A stretch of DNA of 64,000 bases from Candidatus Thorarchaeota archaeon. Lineage in GTDB: Archaea; Asgardarchaeota; Thorarchaeia; Thorarchaeales; Thorarchaeaceae. The stretch lies in assembly GCA_011364905.1 (NCBI GenBank), contig RDNZ01000004.1:1-64000 (forward strand), given 5' to 3'. A model generated the notes under the pieces. It saw only the letters and a program-made list of their open reading frames with translations, was not told the DNA's origin and did not search any database. The translations under genes and the position numbers were made by a program. Position 1 is the first letter of the stretch, and each line of letters opens with the position of its first letter. Positions 38,092 through 47,879 of this stretch are shown one piece after another.

Positions 38092-38646
38092 ATGAATCGT
38101 GATGATGATACGTTCTATGAGGACGATGAATACGAAGAAGAGGAAGAGGAAGACGAATTTCCTGACGAAGAATACGAGGAAGATGAAGAGGACGATTACG
38201 ATTCCTTGGAACTCCTTGATGAACCACATGAACCAAGACTGGCAAAATTCGTTGAAGACCCATGGCCGCCAACAACTTTCACCCTAGTAATCATTGGTCT
38301 TGCCATTGTTCTTCTGACACCTCCTAGCTTTTGGGCTCTCTGGAACTACTTCATCATCGCTAACTATTTCATGATTATTATAGGCGGTGTTGCCATAGCC
38401 TACTCACTCGTGACTTGGAATCGAGCGGGAAAACACAGGTTAAGATGGGCAGCTGTTGTAAATCTGATACTGATTATTGCGGTCGTCGTAGTCGGCACGC
38501 TTGACACCTTCAGTTGGATAATAAGTCTACATTCAATCTTTCCAGGAGTTGATACGCCTATTCTCAGCTTGGCACTTGTCCTCGCTATCTTCTCAATCTA
38601 CTCTCTTTGGGTAATCCAAAGAAACTTTGCACCACCAAAGCGGTAG
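38092..38646 (+). CDS. Membrane protein with highly acidic N-terminal tail
   Basis: MNRDDDTFYEDDEYEEEEEEDEFPDEEYEEDEEDDYDSLELL followed by four hydrophobic helices. Confidence 0.75.
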   Translation: MNRDDDTFYEDDEYEEEEEEDEFPDEEYEEDEEDDYDSLELLDEPHEPRLAKFVEDPWPPTTFTLVIIGLAIVLLTPPSFWALWNYFIIANYFMIIIGGVAIAYSLVTWNRAGKHRLRWAAVVNLILIIAVVVVGTLDTFSWIISLHSIFPGVDTPILSLALVLAIFSIYSLWVIQRNFAPPKR

Positions 38647-38660
38647 ATACGGTGTAGAAA

Positions 38661-39029
38661 ATGAATGATGGTGTTCCAACGTTAGATGAGCTGATCTCAC
38701 TCATACGGGAGTTTGTAGAAGAGAGGAACTGGGAACAGTACAACAAGCCCGCCGCTTTGGCAGTTTCAGCATCAATTGAGATGGGGGAACTTCTTGAGCT
38801 CTTCCAATGGAAGTCTGATGAGGAAGTCCAAAAGGCGTTAAATGATAGGAAGTTCACCTCTGCTCTGGCAAGCGAAGTTTCTGACGTGATGGTGTATCTT
38901 CTTCGAATCTGCGATAAAGCTGACATTGACCCTGCTAAGGCTATCGTTGAAAAGATGAAACGCAACTCCAAAAAGTATCCAGTGGATAAGTGGCAGGGCA
39001 AGGCTCCCAGCAAGCTCAATCGGACTTAG
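38661..39029 (+). CDS. MazG-like nucleotide pyrophosphohydrolase (RS21-C6/dCTPase type)
   Basis: FVEERNWEQYNKPAALAVSASIEMGELLELFQW...LASEVSDVMVYLLRICDKADID. Confidence 0.9.
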   Translation: MNDGVPTLDELISLIREFVEERNWEQYNKPAALAVSASIEMGELLELFQWKSDEEVQKALNDRKFTSALASEVSDVMVYLLRICDKADIDPAKAIVEKMKRNSKKYPVDKWQGKAPSKLNRT

Positions 39030-39813
39030 TGAGTAAACCATACAAATCTGGTCGCCGGTCTTTCACCAGATGATTCCGCTTTGTGATCATCTTATCATCA
39101 GCTTCGTGAGGGTCGATGTCAGCAAGTGCGAGTCCCTCTTCATTAGTTGGCAGAGTAGTCAATCTCTTTCCGGTTGTATTAGTTATCTGAGAGCTGCCTG
39201 AGAATGCTACTCCTCTTTCGGTTCCAATTCGATTTGCAGTTGCGGTGAAAACAGAATTCTCAATGGATCTAATCCTCATTGCATCCTGGCAATAGGGAAG
39301 TACAAGATTAGCAGGGTGTAGAATCACCTGTGCTCCTTTTAGCATGAGAATTCTAGCCATTTCGGGGAATATCCAATCGAAACAGATCATAACACCGAAT
39401 CTTGTCCCCTCGAAATCGACCACCGGAGGTTCTTCATTCCCCGGCTGAAACCAATCCTTTTCATTCAGGAACAGATGTATCTTACGATAGGTTGTGATAT
39501 GATTTCCATTAGCAAATGCTACTGCTGAATTGAAAAGGCCATGTCGTGTCTGTTCGCAAATGCCTGCAACGACAAGCTTGTTTGCCTTCGACCATGAACG
39601 AAGTTCCCTTGAGAAACTCCCAGTAGGAATCTCCTCTGCAGTGGTTTTTGCCTCTTCAAGACTATCAAATACATACCCAGAATTACATAGTTCCGGGAGA
39701 ACTAGGACATCAACCTGATTCTCATCTGCCCTCTTGAGGATTGATTTTACTTTCAAGAGGTTCTTTTGTATATCATTGATTAGTGGTTCCATTTGGCCGA
39801 CAGCAAGTCTCAT
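39016..39813 (-). CDS. Carbon-nitrogen hydrolase (nitrilase superfamily)
   Basis: VLPELCNSGYVF (Glu), RKIHLF (Lys), GVMICFDWIFPEMARIL (Cys). Confidence 0.92.
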   Translation of the reverse strand: MRLAVGQMEPLINDIQKNLLKVKSILKRADENQVDVLVLPELCNSGYVFDSLEEAKTTAEEIPTGSFSRELRSWSKANKLVVAGICEQTRHGLFNSAVAFANGNHITTYRKIHLFLNEKDWFQPGNEEPPVVDFEGTRFGVMICFDWIFPEMARILMLKGAQVILHPANLVLPYCQDAMRIRSIENSVFTATANRIGTERGVAFSGSSQITNTTGKRLTTLPTNEEGLALADIDPHEADDKMITKRNHLVKDRRPDLYGLLTKSD

Positions 39814-39914
39814 TCTGCTTTCTCCTTAATCTCCTACCGTTCAGGAGGTTTTGATTTCTTCGGTTGAAAATGAAAAAAGTGCGCCTTCAAAATAAAGGCG
39901 CGATATGCTGCAAA

Positions 39915-40775
39915 TCAAAAGAGTCCGTTCTTCATAGCAGTCTGACAATCACAACTGGCATCATTTGGAATATTGGAGATCATCTCAAAGGTGAGCTTCC
40001 TGACTCTCTCAACATTCTCAGCCATGGTCTTCAAAACCATCGCATGTGTCACGTGCTCCTCACCATGGACGTCATAGTCTGTTGGCATCGAGATATTCAC
40101 GAAACAGATTCCAGCCTCCCGAGCTAATGCGGCCTCAGGATAAGCGGTCATGCCAATGACGTCCCACCCTTGATTATGATAGAACATCGATTCTGCGGCG
40201 GTTGAGAATCTTGGCCCGTTGATACAAACGTACGTCCCCTTTTCATGGACCTTATACCCCACCTCGGCCGCTGTGTCAACTGCAACTTTTCGTAATTCTG
40301 GACAGAACGGCTCTCCAAAGGGGAGATGTGCAATTGTTCCTTCCTCGAAGAAAGTGTCTTTTCGAACGCCAAATGTTCTATCGAAGAGCTGGTCTGCAAC
40401 CACAAACTCGCCCAATTTGATTTTCTTTGGTTGGAGACTACCGCAAGCAGCAGGGCTTATGATTCGTCTGACTCCTAACGATTTCATCCCCCAAATGTTC
40501 GCTCGATAGTTGATCATATGCGGTGCAATAGTGTGACTCCTACCATGACGAGCGAGAAAAGCGAAAGTACGGTCCTTCACAGTTCCCAGGATGAAGTTGT
40601 CTGATGCTGCTCCATACGGAGTGAATACCTTGACTTCGATGGGATTCTCAATCACTTCCGAGTCATAGTTTCCTGAGCCACCAAACATGCCTATCTCAAT
40701 TGGGAAGAGTTTCTGCAGCTCTTCTGTTCTACTTCTATCAACGGGAACCACTGCTGGCGTTGCTTCAAATGCCAT
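39915..40775 (-). CDS. S-methyl-5'-thioadenosine phosphorylase / purine nucleoside phosphorylase family
   Basis: IGMFGGSGNYD, FLARHGRSHTIAPHMINYRANIW, INGPRFSTAAESMFYHNQGWDVIGMTAYPEAALAREAGICFVNISMPTDYD. Confidence 0.93.
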   Translation of the reverse strand: MAFEATPAVVPVDRSRTEELQKLFPIEIGMFGGSGNYDSEVIENPIEVKVFTPYGAASDNFILGTVKDRTFAFLARHGRSHTIAPHMINYRANIWGMKSLGVRRIISPAACGSLQPKKIKLGEFVVADQLFDRTFGVRKDTFFEEGTIAHLPFGEPFCPELRKVAVDTAAEVGYKVHEKGTYVCINGPRFSTAAESMFYHNQGWDVIGMTAYPEAALAREAGICFVNISMPTDYDVHGEEHVTHAMVLKTMAENVERVRKLTFEMISNIPNDASCDCQTAMKNGLF

Positions 40776-40783
40776 TTAACATC

Positions 40784-41461
40784 TCACTCCTTTAATCTCC
40801 AAGCTTTGTCGAGAGGATACTCGATGGTACCCAGGAATCCCATATGCGCCTTGATCTTTGAGAGCTGGTCATCAGAGAGGACAATATTGTTGTACTCACG
40901 GAGGTGTTTCTTCAGCTCCATGGTGCTCATCTCTTTCACTTTCTCTCCCTGGAAAATCTTCGTGATGAGTGAAGTCAAGTCTTCGTAGAAGTTCCACGGC
41001 CAGATCTCCCAGGCCCACGCCACTTCCACGCCGTAGTAGTCAGGAGTGAATTTCGACCCTGCGATGTGCATGAGCGCTGCACTTTTCACATCTGCAGGTC
41101 CACAGCTCTTTACATGGTCGACCGCCATGGTGAGACTCTCTCCAGTGTCCGTGATATCATCAATAACCAGTACTCTTTTCCCGACAACATCTCCGGTCAG
41201 CGGACAGGTGAGCTTTGCCTTACCATCCTTTGTTGCTGTGACTCCCCAGTGGTCAATCTTCACAGAGAAGAGGTCCTTGACCCCGAGCAAATCACATTGG
41301 ATTCTTGCGTGAACCCATCCACCTCGTGCAATACCAACGATTGCATCAGGTCTCCATTCAGATCTTTTCACCTTTATAGCAGTCTGGTATGCATAGTTAT
41401 AGATATCATCAAAATCAAGCACATAGCATAATGGGCCTTTGAGTTCCATAATATGAGCCAC
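40784..41461 (-). CDS. Phosphoribosyltransferase
   Basis: DAIVGIARGGWVHARIQCDLLGV and KRVLVIDDITDTGESLTMA PRPP motif. Confidence 0.9.
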   Translation of the reverse strand: MAHIMELKGPLCYVLDFDDIYNYAYQTAIKVKRSEWRPDAIVGIARGGWVHARIQCDLLGVKDLFSVKIDHWGVTATKDGKAKLTCPLTGDVVGKRVLVIDDITDTGESLTMAVDHVKSCGPADVKSAALMHIAGSKFTPDYYGVEVAWAWEIWPWNFYEDLTSLITKIFQGEKVKEMSTMELKKHLREYNNIVLSDDQLSKIKAHMGFLGTIEYPLDKAWRLKE

Positions 41462-41561
41462 CGAGGTATCGATGTCTTTCAGACTATGATAAAAAGATGT
41501 TCATATCGATAGCTAGGAACAGTAATAGGGAGTTATTCTCATGCAGAGCAATTGATTCAAC

Positions 41562-41876
41562 ATGTCGAATGAAGAGAAATGTGTTGGTAAGGAACCCCGA
41601 AAAGTCACTGCTCGAGTGATAAGCCAAAAGGGATACTGTGCCATTGGTCACAAGGTTGGAGATATCATCGAGTTCGATCATTTCGGAGTGAAGGGCGACA
41701 TTTGTATAAACGCGCTTTTTTCAATACTCCCAGTTGTGTACGCGATGATGCACAATTCATATTTCCCGTGGGCTGAAGACCAATGCAAGGAACTCCATGC
41801 ATGTCCGGATCCCAATAATCCTGTAGTCTTCGAACTGGACCGGTCTCAACCCATGGAGCGCAAAGCCTCCGGATGA
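41562..41876 (+). CDS. TIGR04076-type small protein
   Basis: VTARVISQKGYCAIGHKVGDIIEF...CINALFSILPVVYAMM...CPDPNNPVVFEL. Confidence 0.75.
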   Translation: MSNEEKCVGKEPRKVTARVISQKGYCAIGHKVGDIIEFDHFGVKGDICINALFSILPVVYAMMHNSYFPWAEDQCKELHACPDPNNPVVFELDRSQPMERKASG

Positions 41877-41878
41877 GT

Positions 41879-42730
41879 CTACAGAATCTCAATTGACAGG
41901 GAGTCGTACTTGCCTGGCCGATATGCGACTCGGACAGTGAAAATATCTCCACTGGAGACTTCAATTGGCTGTTCCAATGGAATGAACAGCTGTTTCCATC
42001 CATCTTCCATTTTAAGTACAATATCTCCACAAAGTCTTGCTTCAAACACTCCGACTAGTCCATGAACGGTGCCTTTATCGACTATTGTAAATTGCAGAGT
42101 TTCGTCTATTGTCGTATCCTGCTTCAAACTCATGAGTTTCAAAGACTCCAAGATGCTCATGTCTGCCAAATCTCGTGTTGTTTCGTGTATTGCACTCTGA
42201 ACAACCCGCGGAAACTGAATCTCTTGAAAACGAAATCTTCCCCAGATTTCAGGGCTCTCCACAGGTGCAAGGAAAATATCAACCTCTTGTGGTATGAGGA
42301 CTCCACTTGGTTTCAGAATTCTCTCTATGGCATAAACGCTGGCTGGGATCTGTTGCTCTATCAACATCATTGAAGAAAGCATCTCGCAAATGACAATATC
42401 TGCTCTCGTGTCGGGCACAAAATCAGAAAAGTTGCATTGAACGAACTCGATAAGATCTTCCACGCCATTGAGTCTAGCAGCTCTTCTTGCATATTCAATC
42501 GACTCCGGATTGATTTCAATGGCTGAAACTTTGCCAGCCTTTGCTTTTGCGGCCATAATGGCCAGTACTCCTGAGCCAGTTCCAAGATCAACAACATAGT
42601 CTCCGTCTTTCACTACTTTTTGAATAGCATTTCTGAACTTCACAAGTCTTGACCTTTGTCCCAATAGGCTTGCTGCGTGAAGCACAGTGAAAGGAGTTGC
42701 ATACTGCCTATCTTTCATCAATTTTGCCAT
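41879..42730 (-). CDS. Class I SAM methyltransferase, PRMT-like
   Basis: VVDLGTGSGVLAIMAAKAKAGKVSAIEINPESIEYA; ICEMLSSMMLIEQ double-E spacing; MEDGWKQLFIPLEQPIEVSSGDIFTVRV. Confidence 0.78.
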   Translation of the reverse strand: MAKLMKDRQYATPFTVLHAASLLGQRSRLVKFRNAIQKVVKDGDYVVDLGTGSGVLAIMAAKAKAGKVSAIEINPESIEYARRAARLNGVEDLIEFVQCNFSDFVPDTRADIVICEMLSSMMLIEQQIPASVYAIERILKPSGVLIPQEVDIFLAPVESPEIWGRFRFQEIQFPRVVQSAIHETTRDLADMSILESLKLMSLKQDTTIDETLQFTIVDKGTVHGLVGVFEARLCGDIVLKMEDGWKQLFIPLEQPIEVSSGDIFTVRVAYRPGKYDSLSIEIL

Positions 42731-42835
42731 AACGAATCCTACTTATAATACAGATGTGAGCAAACAGATGCAGAGTGTGTTCAATGATTTAAGCTGAATT
42801 GACACTTACTATCGAGCAAGAAGGGCTATCTAATC

Positions 42836-43996
42836 TTGACTGAAGAAATCATCAACTCCGCGATGCAGGCTCTTGAGGAAGGCCGGCCTCATGATGCAAT
42901 TGTTGCACTTGAGCCTATCGTTGAAGACGATGATGAGAATCCAGATGCGCTGGTTTGCCTTGGTATGGCCTATGTACAGGCTGAGATGCCTGAAAAGGCT
43001 GTCAAGGTATTGGAGCAGGCAGATGAACTTATCGAGCAACATTGTGTTGTCGAGCTGTTTCTAGGACGAGCTCTTTGGGCTCTTGGCAAGCTTGATCATG
43101 CGGAAGACTGCATTCGAGAGGCTCATCGATTGGACTCTTCAGAACCAGAGGTCTGGCTTGATTTGGTTCGGATTCTATACAAGAAGAATCAGTATCGTGA
43201 AGCATTGGGCTACCTGAAACAGGCACTGGAACTTTTTCCCGATGAGCTGGAACTGATGGGGCTTTATGCCTTGACGCTTTATCGATTGGGTGATTTCACC
43301 GCTGCTACCGAAGAGTGGGCAAAGGTTCACAGATTGAGTCCAAATCTTATGGCTGCGGTTTCTAACTATGCCTATCTATTGCTTATTCAGCATCGAACTT
43401 TCGAAGCTGCACCATTTGTAGGCCATGCGAATATCGTTGATCCAGATGATTATCGCGCAAAGATTCTATTGGGAGAGTTGAGATTCCAGACAAGCGAGAT
43501 TGATGGCGCAAAGGAATGCTTTATCGAAGTTGTTGGACAAGACCCCAAAAACATCGAAGCACTCTCTCGACTTGCTGTTCTTACCCATCTAGTTGGAGAT
43601 TCTCAAATATCTAATCACTACCTTGCTCGAGCGGAAGCCGAACTCGGTAGAGACCCCGAGTCATGGAGAGGTCTCTGCCAAGCATATCCCCTCCTTGGCA
43701 TGATGGAAAAATATGTGGAATGCCTTGTTAGATGGACAGAGGCTGATCCGGGAGCAGCGGCTCCATGGATACTGTTAGCTCATGAATATGATAAGGAGGG
43801 AAAACTGGAATACGCTAGAAAGGCGTGGAGAACGGTTTTCGAATTAAGAGGATATGTGAAGATCAGATGCTACCAGTGCAAGACCGAAGCAAGACTCCCA
43901 TATGATGAAATCAAAGGCTTTGATGTCTATCAAGATGTTGTCTGTGACGAATGCGGTTCGAAAATCAACATGCCCGCAGGCCTTGCACTAAACTGA
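42836..43996 (+). CDS. TPR protein with C-terminal zinc ribbon
   Basis: Multiple TPR units; C-terminal KIRCYQCKTEARLPYDEIKGFDVYQDVVCDECGSKINM. Confidence 0.87.
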   Translation: MTEEIINSAMQALEEGRPHDAIVALEPIVEDDDENPDALVCLGMAYVQAEMPEKAVKVLEQADELIEQHCVVELFLGRALWALGKLDHAEDCIREAHRLDSSEPEVWLDLVRILYKKNQYREALGYLKQALELFPDELELMGLYALTLYRLGDFTAATEEWAKVHRLSPNLMAAVSNYAYLLLIQHRTFEAAPFVGHANIVDPDDYRAKILLGELRFQTSEIDGAKECFIEVVGQDPKNIEALSRLAVLTHLVGDSQISNHYLARAEAELGRDPESWRGLCQAYPLLGMMEKYVECLVRWTEADPGAAAPWILLAHEYDKEGKLEYARKAWRTVFELRGYVKIRCYQCKTEARLPYDEIKGFDVYQDVVCDECGSKINMPAGLALN

Positions 43997-44008
43997 GGAG
44001 CTAAGCCG

Positions 44009-44458
44009 ATGAGAGGAAGAAGATATCCTACTCATCCAGTTCCTGGCGTTGGAGCCATTGTTGTGGGCTCTCAAGGTGTATTATTGGCACGCCGTGACAA
44101 AGACCCAGGCCAAGGACTCTGGAGCATTCCTGGCGGAGGAGTGGAACTAGGAGAAACACAAGAAACAACTGTAACTCGTGAAGTGAGAGAAGAAACCGGA
44201 GTAAACTGTGAAGTCATTGAGTTTGTTAACACAGTGGATTTGATTACTCAAGACTCAGCAGGGAATGTTGAGTTTCATTTCATTTTGAACCATTATCTTG
44301 CACGAGCTCTGACAGAAAACACGAGACCCGAATACAAAGATGGAGAAGTCGGATGGTTTCATCCAGATGACCTTCCTTCCGACATTGCTGATCAAAGAAT
44401 CGTAGAACTTGTCCTCTCAGTCCGTGATAAAATACTTCATCTAATGACAAATGATTGA
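44009..44458 (+). CDS. NUDIX hydrolase
   Basis: GGGVELGETQETTVTREVREETGVNCEV Nudix box. Confidence 0.95.
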   Translation: MRGRRYPTHPVPGVGAIVVGSQGVLLARRDKDPGQGLWSIPGGGVELGETQETTVTREVREETGVNCEVIEFVNTVDLITQDSAGNVEFHFILNHYLARALTENTRPEYKDGEVGWFHPDDLPSDIADQRIVELVLSVRDKILHLMTND

Positions 44459-44573
44459 TTTTGTGGCATCGCAGACCAACATGTCATTTATCACATATGC
44501 CACGAAATATAAAAGACAATGATTAATGGAGATATAGTGAGTCTTTTCAGACCTTAGGACGTGTAGAAGTACA

Positions 44574-45041
44574 ATGTTCAGAACATTAATGGCTTTAGTA
44601 GTCTGTTTAGTGACTGCAGTTATCATCGGGGCCTTCCAGATTGTTGGTCTCAACATCGCAGCAATTCAAGCTATCGTTGGTAGCGGTAATATTACGAGCG
44701 AGCTAGCGGCGAAAGGCGCACTCCTCTTTGGAGGATTGTTATTTCCGTACACCCTCGCAACAGCAGCAACTCCTGTATATTCACCACTTGTAGCACTAGG
44801 TGTTGCTGGTTTCATTGCAGGTTTGATCTCAAAGAGTGGCGTTCGAATGCTCTTTGTTTCAGTAATTGCAATGGTTCTATTCTTCTTGGGTTACTACGTA
44901 CTTACCCTAGGCCTTGCACCGTCAAGCCTTAATGATATGCTAATGATTGCAAGAAATATGGCTATAGATATCGGTGTAGCTTTTGGTCTACTCTTTATAC
45001 CCGGCATAATTGGTGCATCACTAACATCTGAGGACTATTAG
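44574..45041 (+). CDS. Hypothetical membrane protein
   Basis: 155 aa, about four hydrophobic helices. Confidence 0.7.
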   Translation: MFRTLMALVVCLVTAVIIGAFQIVGLNIAAIQAIVGSGNITSELAAKGALLFGGLLFPYTLATAATPVYSPLVALGVAGFIAGLISKSGVRMLFVSVIAMVLFFLGYYVLTLGLAPSSLNDMLMIARNMAIDIGVAFGLLFIPGIIGASLTSEDY

Positions 45042-45054
45042 TCCTCATGAACTT

Positions 45055-45088
45055 GTCAGGGGGCTAACTGCCCCCAATGACTCTTTTT
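45055..45088 (+). terminator. Bidirectional terminator between convergent genes
   Basis: GTCA-GGGGGC-taact-GCCCCC-aa-TGAC hairpin followed by ctctttttat. Confidence 0.55.
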
Positions 45089-46592
45089 ATGTTCTGAGTT
45101 TTTTTGCAAGCATTTGGGATACAAGAGTTAGATACTCATCCAGATACGCTTTCTGAATGAATGCTCCGGCAGCCATAGGATGTCCCCCAGCTTCAGCTAT
45201 CAAAGTATTGTTTCTTTCATTTAGCCCTTCAGCGACTTCTACAAAAACGTCTTTGAGATTGATTCCCCTCTTTACTAATCTTCGATTTGCACGGCCTGAT
45301 AGCTTAGCCAAGGGGCTATCTCCCGTTGTGTTTCTTACTACTCCAATTACAGGTCTGTCTGTAGGGATTATCATGGAACCCTGTGCCATCCCGATTACGA
45401 TGCCTATTATCGTATCTGGTGTTTCAGGATCATCTACAAGATACATGCCATCCATTTCCTTGAATCCGCCATCTTCCTCAAGACGGCGGAGTGCGCTTGC
45501 AAGGTTGGCTCTGTGCTGTTGTAATAGATTCTTTCCCTCCACAAATGCCTCTGGGTCCTTCATACAGATTCTTACGCCGACCTCTGGACGTCTATTTCTT
45601 CCGCAAGCATTCAAGAGAGTAGAGAACTCCTTTGCGCTACGCATCTCTGTTTTAGGTGGACGATGAGATAAAACGATGGTGTCGCCAATGATTCCTTGCG
45701 CTATACGAGGATCTTCATAATGTTCAAGAACAACCTGGATGATCCCCTGAATTGCCACTTGCTTCTCGGAAGGTTCAAGATCCATCCAGGTGCGCCAGTT
45801 GTCTCCTGACTTCATTTCAATTCCAAGGTCCTGATAGAATGCGTAGCACGCCTCTTCAGCTCCTGTCAAACCTGGAAGATACGGATCTGTTGCATACATT
45901 AGTAAATAGGGCAGGGGTCTCGTGTGGATGCCAAAGAAAGTGAGGTCTCGCATTAATTCAAGGTATCCCGAACTCTGACCCAACTCGATTATTTCCTTGT
46001 TTAGACCTACAAATCCTCGACCGTAGTAGTCTTGGAGGTCTCCCGTTGCCCCCACAATTGCTAATTCAGACAAGTCAATGTTGTCCTGAGAAACGAACAA
46101 TGCCAAAAGAAAGGCTGTCCCTGCTCCAGAGATGTCATAACTCCCACTTAGTCCATGATGGCTGGGATTAATCTCTATTAGTGTCTTTGATGACTTGTCA
46201 ATTGCGGAGTCATTATTTTCATCATGTGGCAAGTGATGGTCCAAAATAACAATTGATTCTACATCTTCAATATTCAGAATGTGCTCCTTCACCAATTCTA
46301 TCTGCCCTGTCCCGAAATCACTGAATATCACCAAATCCGGTTTGAACTCTCGAACGTCCTCTTCCACTTGCAGGATGGACTCAGAGTTAATTTGGTGTAC
46401 GTTTTTCCAATCATACTCCTTCCCTTCTCTTTCAAGCATTAGAGCGATTATAGCAAGTGCTGAGATTCCATCTGCATCAATGTGAGAAAATGCCGAAACT
46501 CTTTTAGCTTTTCTAACCTCTTTTGCTGCATTCAGAAGTAGTTCACTCATTGACTCGGGTATAGATTCGTAGAAATGTTCCATTTTGTCCAA
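45087..46592 (-). CDS. DHH-family phosphoesterase (RecJ-like)
   Basis: SHIDADGISALAIIALML, IFSDFGTGQIEL, VILDHHLPHDEN, GATGDLQDYYGRGF, C-terminal EAGGHPMAAGAF. Confidence 0.92.
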   Translation of the reverse strand: MDKMEHFYESIPESMSELLLNAAKEVRKAKRVSAFSHIDADGISALAIIALMLEREGKEYDWKNVHQINSESILQVEEDVREFKPDLVIFSDFGTGQIELVKEHILNIEDVESIVILDHHLPHDENNDSAIDKSSKTLIEINPSHHGLSGSYDISGAGTAFLLALFVSQDNIDLSELAIVGATGDLQDYYGRGFVGLNKEIIELGQSSGYLELMRDLTFFGIHTRPLPYLLMYATDPYLPGLTGAEEACYAFYQDLGIEMKSGDNWRTWMDLEPSEKQVAIQGIIQVVLEHYEDPRIAQGIIGDTIVLSHRPPKTEMRSAKEFSTLLNACGRNRRPEVGVRICMKDPEAFVEGKNLLQQHRANLASALRRLEEDGGFKEMDGMYLVDDPETPDTIIGIVIGMAQGSMIIPTDRPVIGVVRNTTGDSPLAKLSGRANRRLVKRGINLKDVFVEVAEGLNERNNTLIAEAGGHPMAAGAFIQKAYLDEYLTLVSQMLAKKLRT

Positions 46593-46658
46593 TAGACCTT
46601 ACGCTCAGGCACGATATAAGTTGGCTTCTCTTTGTTAACGAGTGAGTATCTGAGACTA

Positions 46659-47018
46659 TTACTCTGCGACCCTTACTGCTCGTGATATTGCGAGGAAGAT
46701 GACAAGAAACACGCTTGCAACAGCTGCCAGTACCTTTGCAACTCTTTGCCAACGTGTCAGCGGGATTTCTAGTTCCCTTAGCTCATTGGTTAGTTTTCTG
46801 AGGTATACACGTTGCTCAGTGTATAATGCTTCCTGATCGTCTATGACTGCCGAGTATTCAGACCAGCTATTGTAGAAAGGTGACTCCGGATTGGTTTCAA
46901 GCCACTTCTCCCACTGCTCCAGAATCTCTTCGCGATGTGGTGAGGGAAATCCCTTGATTGTTTCATGGATTTGAGTTTCCCAGTCTTGTGGTAGTGTCAT
47001 CTTTAGTGTGCACCTCAT
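46659..47018 (-). CDS. Hypothetical protein with a single C-terminal TM (tail-anchored-like)
   Basis: Soluble charged N-terminus, terminal helix VAKVLAAVASVFLVIFLAISRAVRVAE. Confidence 0.6.
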   Translation of the reverse strand: MRCTLKMTLPQDWETQIHETIKGFPSPHREEILEQWEKWLETNPESPFYNSWSEYSAVIDDQEALYTEQRVYLRKLTNELRELEIPLTRWQRVAKVLAAVASVFLVIFLAISRAVRVAE

Positions 47019-47168
47019 GTTTCCCGGCTGAGGAACAATAATGATTCGTTTTTTTTGATTATTAAGTCTTGACTGTTTACGCGCGAATTGCGCAAATTGA
47101 GAAAAACACCACGGTTTCTCATAAGACCAATCCGGAGAGTAGCTTGGTTCGGGTGAACACGACAGCAG

Positions 47169-47690
47169 CTATCTCATCTTTGAGAGTTCTTTACTCCACT
47201 CCTTAATGTCCGCACGGAGCTTTGCTATATCTGTCGGACTGATTGTGTCAACCCTTCCGTAGGTTCGTAAAATCCGTGTCCATCTTTGCATCTTGACAAC
47301 TAGAGATCCGGAGGCACCCTTGCCCTCCAGTATTTCTGCGGATTCATTAATTCTCTGTGCCAGGTCACTTGCAATAACACCCTCTCTGACTTGAGTTTCA
47401 AGAGTATCAAGAACTGATTGGAGGTTAGAAACAGCGCCTCTCTCTGCAATACTTGGTTTACTTGCCGAAGCGACCGGAGTTCCGAGTTCTAAGTTATTCA
47501 CCATTTGTATCAACCCATCAAGTCGTTCGGTGTTTGCATTGACAGCTTGTGTGAGTTCTGAGGTGTTCTCTTGCACCTCAGTAATTGCTGAGATTACCTC
47601 AATCATTCTGTTAAGCATCTGAGTAAGTCTCTCTATGGCTCCATTGATTTCTGTGAGCTTTGCTCTCACATAGGTGTCTTCTTCACTCAT
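47169..47690 (-). CDS. Coiled-coil hypothetical protein
   Basis: 173 aa; long N-terminal heptad-like region LTEINGAIERLTQMLNRMIEVISAITEVQENTSELTQAVNANTERLDGLIQMVNNLE. Confidence 0.65.
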   Translation of the reverse strand: MSEEDTYVRAKLTEINGAIERLTQMLNRMIEVISAITEVQENTSELTQAVNANTERLDGLIQMVNNLELGTPVASASKPSIAERGAVSNLQSVLDTLETQVREGVIASDLAQRINESAEILEGKGASGSLVVKMQRWTRILRTYGRVDTISPTDIAKLRADIKEWSKELSKMR

Positions 47691-47879
47691 CGTAAGTTCC
47701 TCTGATTGGAGGTCGCTGTATGTGGCACGTAATGGATGGTCATCTTAGAGTTTGAAGATATAGCTTTCTGTGCTGTTTATTCCAATTACACTGTATCACT
47801 GGAGTCCATAACCGAATACTAATATCCCCCTAGGAATCTCATTTCCAATCAATAGCTCCGTACTGAGGCTCGAAAGACT

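Noticed and set aside
47030-47130. Palindromic TTGCGCAA / GCGCGAATTGCGC stretch as an origin or operator
   Set aside because: Single short palindrome without repeats, ORB-like elements or an adjacent cdc6/orc gene.
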